The notes under the pieces were generated by a model. The model was not told the DNA's origin, did not search any database, and saw nothing but the letters and a program-made list of their open reading frames with translations. A stretch of DNA of 45,108 bases from CAYLLT01 sp964591605 (GTDB lineage: Bacteria > Planctomycetota > Phycisphaerae > UBA1845 > PWPN01): NCBI GenBank assembly GCA_964591605.1, contig CAZQEN010000012.1:1-45108 (forward strand). Direction: 5' to 3'. Below are positions 29,532 through 41,475 of the stretch, piece after piece (the first letter of the stretch is position 1; every line of letters begins with the position of its first letter). The position numbers and the translations under genes are program-made.

Positions 29532-30941
29532 TCAGTTGACCTCCACCGGTAGATCCAGCAGGACGGTTGTCCCCTTACCGGGCTGGCTTTCAACCCTTAA
29601 TGTGCCAGCGTGGGCTTCCACGATCGATCGGCAGATCGCCAGACCCAGTCCGACTCCATTCACACCGGTGCGGGAGCGTGAGCGATCGACGCGGTAGAAC
29701 CGGTCAAACAGCCTGGGGAGATGCTCGACGCTGATGCCGACGCCGGAGTCGGCAACCCGCAACCGAGCGCAGCCACCGATGCGTGAAAGCGAGACCTCGA
29801 CCGTGCCCTGCGCAGGCGTGTACTTGATTGCATTGTCGAGGAGGTTGGCGAGCACCTGTCGGAGCCGCCCGGAATCGCCCACCATGCTGACCGCTTCGCC
29901 CGGCACCAGCGTCAGTAGGATGCCTCGCTCACCCGCGAGCGGCGAAAAGAGGTCCACCACATCCTCGACCGCCTGGCGCAGCTCGATCCGTTCCTTGAGG
30001 ATCACCGCCTCGCCCGCATCGAGACGTGCAAGCAGCAGGAGGTCCTCGGCGATCCGGATCAACCGATCGTAGTGCTCGATGCTCTCTTCCACCACACGTC
30101 GGAACTCCTCGCGCGTCCGCCAGCGGCTCAGGGCCACCTCGGCGGCTCCACGCAGCGCCGCGAGCGGGGAGCGCAACTCATGTGATGCGTCCGCGGCAAA
30201 CTGCTGCATGCGTTTAACATACTGCTCGATCCGGTCGAGCAACTCGTTCAGAACGGCCGCGAGACGGTCGAACTCGTCCTCGTTATGCGATCTGGGCAGA
30301 CGGTCCGAAAGACGATTCCCGCTGATTCTCTCGGCCGTGGATGTCAGTTGGTGCAGGGGCGCCAGACTGCGCGATGCAAGGAGTCTGCCGGCCCCCATCG
30401 CCAACAAGGCGGCGAGCAGCATGGAAATCCCGGCGACGTGACGCAAGACGGCCAGCGAGGCGTTCACCCGGTCTAGAGAGTAACTCGCCTGGGCGATCTG
30501 CCGGCGCCCGTCGGGCGCTGTAACCAGCATGCTGCACACGCGCACCGGTGGCTCACCGGGCGGTTCGAGGCTTGCACACGCAGTCGTCTGCGCATCGCGG
30601 GTGATTCTGTCGATGAGCCTGGTGGGAGGCACGGGGTCGTTGGAATCGCTACTGATCAGCACTGATCCCGTTTCGTCGAGCACTCGAAATCGAAGATCGC
30701 CGCGCGATCGGCTGCCCAAATGCAGCCGGATTTCTGTTTCCGCCCGCTTCACATCGTCATGATGTTCGCGTACCACACCGTAGAACTCATGGATCTCCTC
30801 CTGGAGAAAAGCGTCGACCTCACGGTAAAGGGAGTACCGGACACCAGCGTAGAGAACGGTCAAGGCCAGCAGACACACCAGCAGGCTGATCCCCGTCCCC
30901 CACAGGGTCAGTCGCAGGCGGATGGTGTGGAGGCTTCGCAT
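29532..30941 (-). CDS. Membrane sensor histidine kinase, CusS-type
   Basis: The 469-residue protein from ATG at 30941 has an N-terminal helix (about 8-30), a periplasmic domain of about 125 residues, a second helix (about 155-180), HAMP, a dimerisation domain with His254 in ADASHELRSPLAALRG, and an ATPase domain with NLLDNAIKYTPA, DSGVGIS and GVGLGLAICRSI. This order is that of the CusS/CopS metal sensors. It overlaps the response regulator gene by 34 bp, so the two are coupled. The periplasmic part shows few Met or His residues, so the metal cannot be deduced from it. Confidence 0.94.
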   Translation of the reverse strand: MRSLHTIRLRLTLWGTGISLLVCLLALTVLYAGVRYSLYREVDAFLQEEIHEFYGVVREHHDDVKRAETEIRLHLGSRSRGDLRFRVLDETGSVLISSDSNDPVPPTRLIDRITRDAQTTACASLEPPGEPPVRVCSMLVTAPDGRRQIAQASYSLDRVNASLAVLRHVAGISMLLAALLAMGAGRLLASRSLAPLHQLTSTAERISGNRLSDRLPRSHNEDEFDRLAAVLNELLDRIEQYVKRMQQFAADASHELRSPLAALRGAAEVALSRWRTREEFRRVVEESIEHYDRLIRIAEDLLLLARLDAGEAVILKERIELRQAVEDVVDLFSPLAGERGILLTLVPGEAVSMVGDSGRLRQVLANLLDNAIKYTPAQGTVEVSLSRIGGCARLRVADSGVGISVEHLPRLFDRFYRVDRSRSRTGVNGVGLGLAICRSIVEAHAGTLRVESQPGKGTTVLLDLPVEVN

Positions 30942-31615
30942 GCCAGTTCCTCCCGCAGCACGTATCCCACGCCGCGGATGGTGTGAATCAGCGGACGCTC
31001 GAAGCCGTGGTCGATCTTCCTGCGGAGACGGTTGATGTGAACATCGATCACGTTTGTCAGCGGATCCTGGTTCATGTCCCACACATGCTCGAGAAGCATG
31101 GTGCGAGACAGGATCTGGCCGGCATTGCGGGCCATATACTCGAGCAGCGAGAATTCGCGTGGCGACAGATCGATCCGCCGGCCGCGACGCTGTACCACAC
31201 GTGTCAGCAGATTCACTGACAGGTCACCAATCACGATGGGGTTATCGAGAAAACGGGGTCCGCGGCGCAGGAGTGCGTTGATGCGCGCCCACAGCTCCGA
31301 GAAGCTGAAGGGCTTGGGAAGGTAGTCATCGGCCCCGAGATTGAGGCCCCTCACGCGGTCCTCGACGGCATCGCGGGCAGTGAGGCATATGACCGGTGTT
31401 TGCGCGCCTTGCTCCCGCACTCGTCGGAGGAGAGAGAACCCGTCCAGGCCTGGCAGCATAAGGTCGAGAACGATCACGTCGTACTGCTGCGTACCAGCCA
31501 GCCGCAGCCCTTCGAGGCCATCGACCGCGCATTCAACGGCGCACGACGATTCTCGCAAGCCCTGCGCAACGAATGCCGCTACACCCGCTTCATCTTCGAT
31601 CAGCAATACGCGCAT
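30908..31615 (-). CDS. OmpR/PhoB-family response regulator, CusR-type
   Basis: MRVLLIEDEAGVAAFVAQGL begins a receiver domain with acidic pocket Glu7/Asp8, phospho-acceptor Asp51 in VIVLDLMLPG and Lys in PKPFSF. A winged-helix DNA-binding domain follows (LSPREFSLLEYMARN, VHINRLRRKID, IHTIRGVGYVL). At 235 residues it is the standard length. I use the family start at 31615. A second in-frame ATG at 31657 has GGGAGG nine bases upstream and would add 14 residues; alternatively that ribosome site serves a 13-codon leader ORF. The regulator probably binds the palindrome at 31700-31717 and controls the divergent efflux operon as well as itself. Confidence 0.94.
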   Translation of the reverse strand: MRVLLIEDEAGVAAFVAQGLRESSCAVECAVDGLEGLRLAGTQQYDVIVLDLMLPGLDGFSLLRRVREQGAQTPVICLTARDAVEDRVRGLNLGADDYLPKPFSFSELWARINALLRRGPRFLDNPIVIGDLSVNLLTRVVQRRGRRIDLSPREFSLLEYMARNAGQILSRTMLLEHVWDMNQDPLTNVIDVHINRLRRKIDHGFERPLIHTIRGVGYVLREELACEASTPSACD

Positions 31616-31619
31616 ACTG

Positions 31620-31661
31620 TCACTTCGGGCTGCAACACCGGGAAGCCGGTTGAGCATTCAT
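31620..31661 (-). CDS. Possible 13-codon leader ORF before the response regulator
   Basis: An ATG at 31661 lies five bases after GGGAGG (31672-31667), ideal spacing, and opens MNAQPASRCCSPK, ending in TGA at 31620, four bases before the regulator's ATG. The frame differs from that of the regulator. Paired cysteines in a leader of a putative metal-responsive operon are suggestive, but chance is possible. Confidence 0.3.
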   Translation of the reverse strand: MNAQPASRCCSPK

Positions 31662-31699
31662 CGTAACCTCCCGTCAGGCTCGTATCAAACCGACTGGTT

Positions 31700-31717
31700 C
31701 ATGACGGGTTTGTCATG
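31700..31717. promoter_or_regulatory. CusR-box-like operator
   Basis: CATGAC-GGGTTT-GTCATG is a perfect 6-bp inverted repeat with a 6-bp spacer. Known CusR/CopR boxes have ATGAC-N6-GTCAT with TT before the right half, both matched here. It lies in the gap between the divergent regulator and efflux operons, about 40 bp upstream of the leader ORF and 107 bp upstream of the methyltransferase start. TTGTCA (31710-31715) inside it could act as -35 for the rightward promoter. Confidence 0.65.
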
Positions 31718-31823
31718 TTCGCGTCATCCTGCTGTTAGTTTCCCGGAATGAGAATGGAGGAGTTCACAACGGCACGGCTTCAAAGATCCGTCGTTGCAGG
31801 CAATACGAGAGTTCGGGGTTCAC

Positions 31824-32501
31824 ATGAATAGGCGGGCCTTGTCATCGATGAGTTCGAGTCGACATCAGCAATGGATGATGGGAAAAGCCATCGACTGGCA
31901 TGACCTCTTCATGCGATACCCGCGCTGGCGCCTGTTGATCGTGACGGCCAAGCGTTGTCGCACGAAGGTGGGGCTGCTGCTCGCGTCGGCTTGCATCGTA
32001 CGTATGCTTCTGCGGCACGAGCGCCCAGTGCTCTTGGAATCGCTCAGTGTATGGAGCATGTCGGGCGCCGCTCTCATTGCAGCAGGGGTGGCGTTCCGAA
32101 TTGCCGCTATGGGGGTCCTGAAGAAGAAGGAATCCCTGTCGACAACCGGAGTCTATTCACTTTGCCAGCATCCCCTCTATCTCGGTTCCATGCTGATAAC
32201 CTTCGGCTTTTGCCTGATCCTGAGAAATCCGATGAACTTCGCCACTGCGTTCCTTTACTTCCTGATGTTTTATCCCCTGACGATGGCCTGGGAGACAATC
32301 CGGCTGGGACAGCGCTTTGGCGCCGAATACGATAAGTACGTTCAGAAGACACCGCTCCTGCTTCCTCGAGGGCGCTATCATTCCGGCGGTTTCAACTGGC
32401 GCGACGCCAGGATTAACGGTGCCGATCTTCTTTTAGGGCTCATTGTTGTGCTACTGACGGCCGTAGAAATCATGGCACGAGTGCTCCGGTCACAGTTGTG
32501 A
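31824..32501 (+). CDS. ICMT/PEMT-family membrane methyltransferase, CzcN-like
   Basis: A membrane protein of about 225 residues with four to five helices. The C-terminal half has the family core GVYSLCQHPLYLGSMLITFG and RLGQRFGAEYDKYVQKTP, the SAM-binding region of isoprenylcysteine/phospholipid methyltransferases. CzcN and NccN of the czc/ncc metal-resistance operons belong to this family, which fits the operon here. Several starts are possible (TTG 31794, ATG 31824, ATG 31848); I choose 31824. Its stop overlaps the next gene at GTGA. The substrate is not known, and codon use here looks less GC-rich than in the surrounding genes. Confidence 0.82.
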   Translation: MNRRALSSMSSSRHQQWMMGKAIDWHDLFMRYPRWRLLIVTAKRCRTKVGLLLASACIVRMLLRHERPVLLESLSVWSMSGAALIAAGVAFRIAAMGVLKKKESLSTTGVYSLCQHPLYLGSMLITFGFCLILRNPMNFATAFLYFLMFYPLTMAWETIRLGQRFGAEYDKYVQKTPLLLPRGRYHSGGFNWRDARINGADLLLGLIVVLLTAVEIMARVLRSQL

Positions 32502-34246
32502 AACTGTTTTCCTCATGCTTGGGACCGTCCCGCGAATCGCCGAACCCTGCTTCTGGCATCACGCAGAAGTCGGGTGCGATGCTGCCGTCCAGAATCTCAA
32601 CGGGCGGCACAACGGTGATCATCATGCTCGCGGCCTTGAGCCTGTATCTCGTGAACGCCCAACGTATGGTGCTCATGGACCCGGACGAGGCCCGATGTGC
32701 TCTCATCGCGCAGGAAATGGTCAAGAGCGGCAACTGGCTGTTCCCGATCTCCCCGCTGACGGACCAACCATACTTCGATAAACCGATTCTCTACTTCTGG
32801 CTCTTGGCCAGCGCATTCAAGGTGTTTGGCGTTAATGAACTCGCAGCCAGACTGGTCAGTGCGATCGGAGCGGCGTTTCTCGTGGGAACCGTAGATCAGC
32901 TCGGACGGCTGCTGTTTGGTCATCGGGCGGGCCGCCTATCATCGATCATGCTGGGCTCCAGCGCGATGATGGTAATCGCCGGCCGATTCGTCCGGATGGA
33001 CATCTGGTTCACGTTGTTCATCACACTGGCAATCTTCTACTGGTGCCGCTGGCATTTCGCCGGTGCATCCAGCCAGAATCTGCTCTACGGTTATCTCAGC
33101 ATGGCCGCGGCGCTGCTGACGAAGGGCCTGCTGGGGGTCCTTCTGCCGGGCGGCGCTATTGGCTGTTTTCTGCTCGTTCGGCGCGGAGCTCGCTGGCAGA
33201 TCGTCCGCCGTTCAGAGCTGCTGCTCGGTTCGCTGGTCATCCTTTTGACGGCGGGCGTCTGGTACGGCTACATGGAATGGCGCTTTCCAGGGTATCTCAA
33301 GGACTTCTTCTATCGTCATCACATCCTGAGAGCGACGACGTCCACGTTTGGCCGATCGCAGACGATTGCACTTCTGCCTGGGGTCCTTCTGGCCGGGCTC
33401 CTGCCCTGGACCGCGGTGTTCATCGCGGCGGTAATCCGCACGCTTCTGGTCAGACACAGCAGGGACTCGACTCTTGATCCCGGCCAGCGCCTCTGCCTGT
33501 GGTGGCTCGGCCTGGGTCTCGTGCCGTTGATGTTGTCGCGCACGCAACTGCCCGTTTATGTCCTGCCCGCCTTCCCCGCCGCAGCGATTCTCGCGGGATA
33601 CCATCTTGAGCTGCTCCTGGTATCCCCGTTCCAGAGCCGTGAACTTCGGTGCATCCTGCTAAGCACCGCTGTTCTCATGGCACTGGGCATTGCGACCCTT
33701 TCCATAATCAATCACTTTACCTTCGACGTTCAGCCCTGGCGCATGCTCGCTCGCAGATCGTTCTTCCTGCTCTCCGGCCTAGCAGTGCTGGTGTATCTGA
33801 TCCGCAAGGGGTATATCCTGTACGCAGTTGGCCTGATCGCGTCGCTGGCCATGGCGGGAGCCGTTGACACGGCGTGGATCGAAGGCCCGAGATTGGCTGA
33901 GTTGTACAGCACCGCTGGATTAGGCGAGCGCATTCGCCTCGAAACCTCTGATGAGGAGTTCCTGGTCATGGGACCCTCACCCGCATTCGGGGTTGCGCTG
34001 TATTCAGGAATGCCCTTGCCGATCCGTCCTGCTGATCACATGGTTGACTTTCTGGCGTTCACTGATTACCCCAGGACGCTGCTCGGTGTTTTGACCTCCC
34101 GGCTATTGTTAGAGAGGGCGCAAGCACGCCTGGGTGACCGGCTCGATGTGATCATGCAGCATGGCGAGAACACTCTGGTACGGCTGTGGCCTCCTGCTCC
34201 GTCGCGCTCGCAGACGCAGCCAGCCCGGAGAAAGGCAGTGGAGTGA
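32498..34246 (+). CDS. GT-C glycosyltransferase, ArnT/GT39-like
   Basis: A 582-residue protein with about 11-12 membrane helices. The first periplasmic loop has MDPDEARCALIAQEMVKSGN with the acidic pair typical of GT-C enzymes, then PYFDKPILYFWLLA, both characteristic of ArnT-like proteins that move sugars from a polyprenyl phosphate to lipid A or protein. GTG at 32498 overlaps the methyltransferase stop, and its own stop overlaps the next gene at GTGA. Being in a metal efflux operon, it may modify the envelope under metal stress. The sugar and acceptor are unknown. Base composition is lower in GC than elsewhere, hinting at transfer. Confidence 0.85.
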   Translation: MKLFSSCLGPSRESPNPASGITQKSGAMLPSRISTGGTTVIIMLAALSLYLVNAQRMVLMDPDEARCALIAQEMVKSGNWLFPISPLTDQPYFDKPILYFWLLASAFKVFGVNELAARLVSAIGAAFLVGTVDQLGRLLFGHRAGRLSSIMLGSSAMMVIAGRFVRMDIWFTLFITLAIFYWCRWHFAGASSQNLLYGYLSMAAALLTKGLLGVLLPGGAIGCFLLVRRGARWQIVRRSELLLGSLVILLTAGVWYGYMEWRFPGYLKDFFYRHHILRATTSTFGRSQTIALLPGVLLAGLLPWTAVFIAAVIRTLLVRHSRDSTLDPGQRLCLWWLGLGLVPLMLSRTQLPVYVLPAFPAAAILAGYHLELLLVSPFQSRELRCILLSTAVLMALGIATLSIINHFTFDVQPWRMLARRSFFLLSGLAVLVYLIRKGYILYAVGLIASLAMAGAVDTAWIEGPRLAELYSTAGLGERIRLETSDEEFLVMGPSPAFGVALYSGMPLPIRPADHMVDFLAFTDYPRTLLGVLTSRLLLERAQARLGDRLDVIMQHGENTLVRLWPPAPSRSQTQPARRKAVE

Positions 34247-35751
34247 CCGCGAGCACCACTCGAAGCATCTCTCTTGTCGCCACGACCGCATGGCTGATCG
34301 TCATCGGCGCGTGTCGGGTCGATCCTGCTGCCGACTACGATCGGACCACCGAGCTCATCTCGCAGCGGACCGCCGCCACCCGGCCTTATCAGCCTTCGGA
34401 TCAGGACGTCGTGGCCGACCGCGTCGAGAGCCTGCTGGCCGATGGCCTGGGCGTCCGGGAGGCCGTCGAGATCGCGCTGCTCAACAACCCGGGCTTCCAG
34501 GCGCTCTTCGAGGAGGTCGGTATCTCCCGGGCCGACGTCGTGCAGTCGGGGCTTCTGGCCAACCCCATTCTGACCGCCGTCCTGAAGGCTCCTGAAGGCG
34601 GCGGCCGGATATCGATTGACTTCGGTCTGTCGCAGGAGGTGGCCCAACTCCTGCAGATTCCCATCCGGCGCAAGATCGCCCAGGCGAAGCTCGAGCAGAC
34701 GATCGCAGCGGTCGCGCAGCGCGCCGTCGACCTGGCAGCAGAGGTGAAAGCGGGCTACTACCGCCTGCGGACGCGCCAGATGGAGGAGCAGACCATCGCC
34801 GAGAGCGTCCGCAGCGTGGATGAATCCACGCAGATCGTCGAGCTGCAGGTCAGGAACGGTGCGGCGAGCCAGCTCGACCTGAACCTGGCCCGCGCCGCGC
34901 TGATGGATGTGCACCTGGAGCTCCTCGCCGTCCGGCGCCAGCGCGAATCGGCGGAAATCGAGCTGGGGCGGACCCTGGGGCTCGCCCCTCGCGCATACCC
35001 GCGGATACTTCTGGACCCGTTGCCCGCGGTGGAAGCGCTCGCCAGCGTGGATGTGCTCGTCGAACGCGCGGAGGCGGAGCGTCTGGACCTTCTCCGCGCG
35101 CAGCAGGTTGTGCTCGCCGCCGAAGATGAGGTCGTGCGGCAGTCGCTGCTCGTGTTTCCGAGCGTCATGATCGGCCTGGCCGCCGAACGGCCGGAACGCC
35201 GGGCCATGCCGGCTCGCAACCTGCTGGCCGACACGGCCCGTTCGTCGATCCGCAGCGGCACGCTGACCGCGCCGGACATCCAGAGCCGCGGGCAGCGCGA
35301 CCTGGAGCGCCGACAGTTCATTGACTTCCTCATCGGCCCCGCGTTCCAGGTGACGGTGCCGCTCTTCGATCAGAATCAGGCCCAGATAGCAACTGCCGCC
35401 TTTCGCGTCCGGCAGCGACGCAGGGAGTACCAGGAGCTGCTCACCCGCGTCCGCAGTGAGATCGAGCAGAGCCTGTCGGCATTCCGCACCGCCCGGGAGC
35501 AGTTCGAGTTCTACCGCCGCGAGGCCATCCCGATTGCCGAGGCCAACGTGGCCGGCAGCCGAACCGTCTTCACGGCCGGCGCGCAGAGCATCCTCGTACT
35601 GCTCGAGGCCCAGCGGTCACTGATCGCCCGGCGGCGCGCCTGTGTCGTGACCCAGGGCGACTGCGCAGCGGCCTGTGTCGAGTTGGAGCGCGTGGTGGGC
35701 GGACGGCTCCCGCATGCGCCCGCGACCCAACCGGAGCAAGCCCATGAGTAG
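34243..35751 (+). CDS. Outer-membrane efflux lipoprotein (TolC/CzcC family)
   Basis: Read from GTG at 34243, the 502-residue protein has a lipoprotein signal with lipobox VIGAC (Cys24). Two long helical repeats follow (ALLNNPGFQALFEEVGISRA; LNLARAALMDVHLELLAV; later FRTAREQFEFYRREAIPIAE), as in OEP/TolC trimers. It forms the outer-membrane channel of the RND system encoded next. It starts inside the glycosyltransferase stop and overlaps the adaptor gene by eight bases, so the operon is tightly coupled. Confidence 0.92.
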   Translation: MTASTTRSISLVATTAWLIVIGACRVDPAADYDRTTELISQRTAATRPYQPSDQDVVADRVESLLADGLGVREAVEIALLNNPGFQALFEEVGISRADVVQSGLLANPILTAVLKAPEGGGRISIDFGLSQEVAQLLQIPIRRKIAQAKLEQTIAAVAQRAVDLAAEVKAGYYRLRTRQMEEQTIAESVRSVDESTQIVELQVRNGAASQLDLNLARAALMDVHLELLAVRRQRESAEIELGRTLGLAPRAYPRILLDPLPAVEALASVDVLVERAEAERLDLLRAQQVVLAAEDEVVRQSLLVFPSVMIGLAAERPERRAMPARNLLADTARSSIRSGTLTAPDIQSRGQRDLERRQFIDFLIGPAFQVTVPLFDQNQAQIATAAFRVRQRRREYQELLTRVRSEIEQSLSAFRTAREQFEFYRREAIPIAEANVAGSRTVFTAGAQSILVLLEAQRSLIARRRACVVTQGDCAAACVELERVVGGRLPHAPATQPEQAHE

Positions 35752-37006
35752 GCGGAGCACCCCGCACGTTATCGCCGTCCTGCTGATGGTGGCTGTGTCA
35801 GGCTGCGAGCGGCATCCGTCCCGCGAGGTGAAGAAGAGCGAGCCGCCCGCCCGCATCGATGCGCCGGTCAAGGAAGCCGACCTCACCACGGTCCATCTCA
35901 CACCCGAAGCCGAGACCCGCCTGGGCATTACGGTCAGCCCCGTCGAGCGCAAGTCCATCCCGCTCACCCGGATGTTCGGCGGCACGGTGACCGTGCGCCA
36001 GGGCGGCTCGATCCGCATCGCCGCGCCGCTCGCCGGCACGCTGCTCACCGCCGATGCCGACCTCCCGCGCCCGGGACAGGCCGTGCGCCGCCAGCAGCCG
36101 CTGCTGAAGCTTGCTCCGGTTTTCGCCTCCACGCAGGAAGTTCTTTCACCCTCTGACCGGCTGTCGCTGGCCCGCGCCCGATCCGACCTGGCCGCCAGCC
36201 GGGCCGAAGCCGAAGGTCAGCTCCACACCACCGAGGCCCAGCTCCAGGCCGCCCGGATCCAGCTCGATCGTGCCGACCGGCTCCGTCGGGACAAGGCCGG
36301 CAGCGAGCAGGCCTACGAAGAGGCCCTCGCCGCCGTCCGCAAGGCCGAGGCCCAGCTCGAGGCGGCCCAGGCCCGGCTGGAGGTCCTTCGCAGCACCCGT
36401 CTGGAGATGCGGCCGGAGTCTGCCCCCGCTCTTGAGATCAATGCCCCGCTGGATGGCGTGATCGACGCCCTGCACGTCCGCGGCGGGCTTGAGGTGCCCT
36501 CCGGCGCGCCGCTCGTGGACGTCATCGCGACGGATCCGATCTGGTTGCGCGTGCCCGTCTACTCTGGCGAGCTCGACGCCGTCGACCCCTCCCGCGGCGC
36601 GGTGGTGCGTTTGCTGGGCACTGCCGAGGGGGCATCAGAGACGGCAGCCCGGCCGGTCGACGCCGCCCCCGCCGGCAACCCCAATGCCGCCAGCATCGAC
36701 CTCTTCTTTGAAATACCCAATCCCGGTATGCGGTGGAAGCCCGAGCAGAAGGTCATCGTCCGCGTCCCCCTCAGGCAACCTGCTGAAACGTTGCTGGTTC
36801 CCGGGTCGGCGGTCGTGCACGATATCCACGGCGGCTCGTGGGTCTATGTGAAGACCGAATCCCACGCCTACACGCGCCGGCGCGTGGAAGTGCGCGAGAT
36901 CATCGACGGCCTTGCCGCGCTCTCACGCGGACCGCAACCGGGGACGCCGGTGGTCACTGCCGGCGCGGCTGAGCTGTTCGGAACGGAATTCGGAGTGGGC
37001 AAGTAA
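35744..37006 (+). CDS. Periplasmic adaptor (membrane fusion protein) of RND efflux
   Basis: The 420-residue protein has a lipoprotein signal with AVSGC (Cys21). Next come a beta-barrel part, a lipoyl half-motif (APLAGTLLTADADLPRPGQA), a long helical hairpin rich in Ala/Glu/Arg (about 140-220), the second lipoyl half (APLDGVIDALHVRGGLEVP) and a C-terminal barrel. It links the pump to the TolC-like channel. The ATG at 35744 fits the signal peptide. No CusF-like domain or Met-rich N-terminus is seen, unlike CusB. Confidence 0.93.
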   Translation: MSRRSTPHVIAVLLMVAVSGCERHPSREVKKSEPPARIDAPVKEADLTTVHLTPEAETRLGITVSPVERKSIPLTRMFGGTVTVRQGGSIRIAAPLAGTLLTADADLPRPGQAVRRQQPLLKLAPVFASTQEVLSPSDRLSLARARSDLAASRAEAEGQLHTTEAQLQAARIQLDRADRLRRDKAGSEQAYEEALAAVRKAEAQLEAAQARLEVLRSTRLEMRPESAPALEINAPLDGVIDALHVRGGLEVPSGAPLVDVIATDPIWLRVPVYSGELDAVDPSRGAVVRLLGTAEGASETAARPVDAAPAGNPNAASIDLFFEIPNPGMRWKPEQKVIVRVPLRQPAETLLVPGSAVVHDIHGGSWVYVKTESHAYTRRRVEVREIIDGLAALSRGPQPGTPVVTAGAAELFGTEFGVGK

Positions 37007-37018
37007 CAGAAGCCTGAC

Positions 37019-40123
<3,105 letters not shown>

Positions 40124-40136
40124 GCCGAAAGCCGCA

Positions 40137-41090
40137 TCAGACCTTCAGCCGGCCGGCGGCGATCAGCCAATCCAGCGAGTCGAAGACCGCGTCCAGCGAC
40201 GTGTAGCGGGGCTGGTACTCCAGAAGCTTCTCCGCTTTCGCGATGCTGCAATTCGGGCTGTGCGCGATGTGATCCCACGTGCAGGCGGCCTCCGTCCCGG
40301 ACACCGTGGTTCGCCATTGATCCCATGGCAGATACCGCAGCCTCGCTTCCCGCCCGAACCGGCGGGCCACCTCCTCGGCATAGCCGCGGAGCGTCAGCGC
40401 GGCCGCCGAGACCACGTGGAAGCTCTCGCCCAGCGCGCGGTCCCGGTGGGTGACCGCCCTCTCGAACGCCTGCGCCACGTCGTCGGCATGAACGTGGTGA
40501 ACCGTCTCCATCCCCAGGTTGGGCAGGGCCAATTCGTCGCCGCGGGCCAGCCGCTCAAACACGCCCACGTCGAAGTGTCCGGCCGGATTGAGCGGCAGCC
40601 ACCCGCGGCCCACGATGTGGCCGGGATGAAGTATCGTGACGGGAAGCCGGCCCTCCTGTGCCTCTTTCAGCAGGTACGCCTCGATCTGCGCCTTGCGGAT
40701 GCCGTAATCGCCGAACGGCCGGCGCGGCTGCGTCTCCGTGGTCGGGACCTGGACGCTGGGCCCGTGGACCCAGATCGTGCCGCAGTGCAGCAGGTGTCCG
40801 ACGCGGCCCCGCAGCGCCTCCGCCAGGTGCCGGGCGCTCTCGAGCGTGAAGCAGATCATGTCGATCACGACGTCGGGACACAGCTCGCGGATCCTGCCCC
40901 CGAATCGCCCGGCGGCCTCTTCCGTGGCGCGATCCAGCGCCATCCGCTCAGCGCCATCCCATGCCGCGTGAGGCTGATAGGGCTCGCGCTGAGCGCGACT
41001 GATCACGATGACCTCGTGCCGGCCTTCCACCAGCCTCGGCACCAGGTAGGTCCCGACGTGGCCCGTTCCGCCGATGACGACGATCCGCAT
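40137..41090 (-). CDS. NAD-dependent epimerase/dehydratase family protein
   Basis: A 317-residue extended short-chain dehydrogenase with the Rossmann motif MRIVVIGGTGHVGTYLVPRL and YGIRK for the Tyr-Lys pair. The substrate region TVHHVHADDVAQAFERAV resembles enzymes acting on nucleotide sugars or similar, but no specific substrate can be inferred. It converges with the RND gene, 13 bp apart, and is transcribed alone. The gap upstream of its start is filled by palindromic repeats. Confidence 0.88.
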   Translation of the reverse strand: MRIVVIGGTGHVGTYLVPRLVEGRHEVIVISRAQREPYQPHAAWDGAERMALDRATEEAAGRFGGRIRELCPDVVIDMICFTLESARHLAEALRGRVGHLLHCGTIWVHGPSVQVPTTETQPRRPFGDYGIRKAQIEAYLLKEAQEGRLPVTILHPGHIVGRGWLPLNPAGHFDVGVFERLARGDELALPNLGMETVHHVHADDVAQAFERAVTHRDRALGESFHVVSAAALTLRGYAEEVARRFGREARLRYLPWDQWRTTVSGTEAACTWDHIAHSPNCSIAKAEKLLEYQPRYTSLDAVFDSLDWLIAAGRLKV

Positions 41091-41134
41091 GTCCTGTCCT
41101 CCTCAATGCCCTGTCATTATGGGGGCAATCGACG

Positions 41135-41216
41135 CCCGCGGGGAGGCCCACACGGGCAGCTTCGGCTTCGCTCAGCGAAGCCGAAGCTGCCCACCCCACC
41201 CAAGCTGTCACGGACC
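41135..41216 (-). repeat. Palindromic element R5, copy 2 (inverted)
   Basis: A reverse-orientation copy of the element at 23384-23469. The 39-bp palindrome core is at 41154-41192, with the flanks CAAGCTGTCACGGACC and GGGGAGGCCCACAC. It lies upstream of both the epimerase (minus) and ferritin (plus) genes. Confidence 0.85.
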
Positions 41217-41251
41217 TTCGGGTGCGTCCGAAATACAGGGGCATGTTTCTC

Positions 41252-41339
41252 GGGTGGCATGGGCAGCGTACTCGCTGCCCGTGCGAGTAGGTCACGGGCG
41301 ATGGGCATCCGCGATCGGGGATGTCCCGGCGCGCCGGGA
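41252..41339. repeat. Mosaic palindromic element R6, copy 2
   Basis: GGGTGGCATGGGCAGCGTACTCGCTGCCCGTGC-type sequence (41252-41284) is followed by a separate 16-bp palindrome TCCCGGCGCGCCGGGA (41324-41339). Both modules are combined in one element at 11351-11394. Nothing else coding is seen in the 385-bp gap 41091-41475. Confidence 0.7.
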
Positions 41340-41475
41340 CCCATTCCACTCGTCTGCCACTGAGCTCCGGATGCACCCCGGACCCTCAGGCGACGGGCCG
41401 AAGGGATGACCCGCGGGGTCTGTCCGGTTATGCTGTTGTGTCGGTATCGAACCGAGTTTACCCGGAGGTTGTTGC

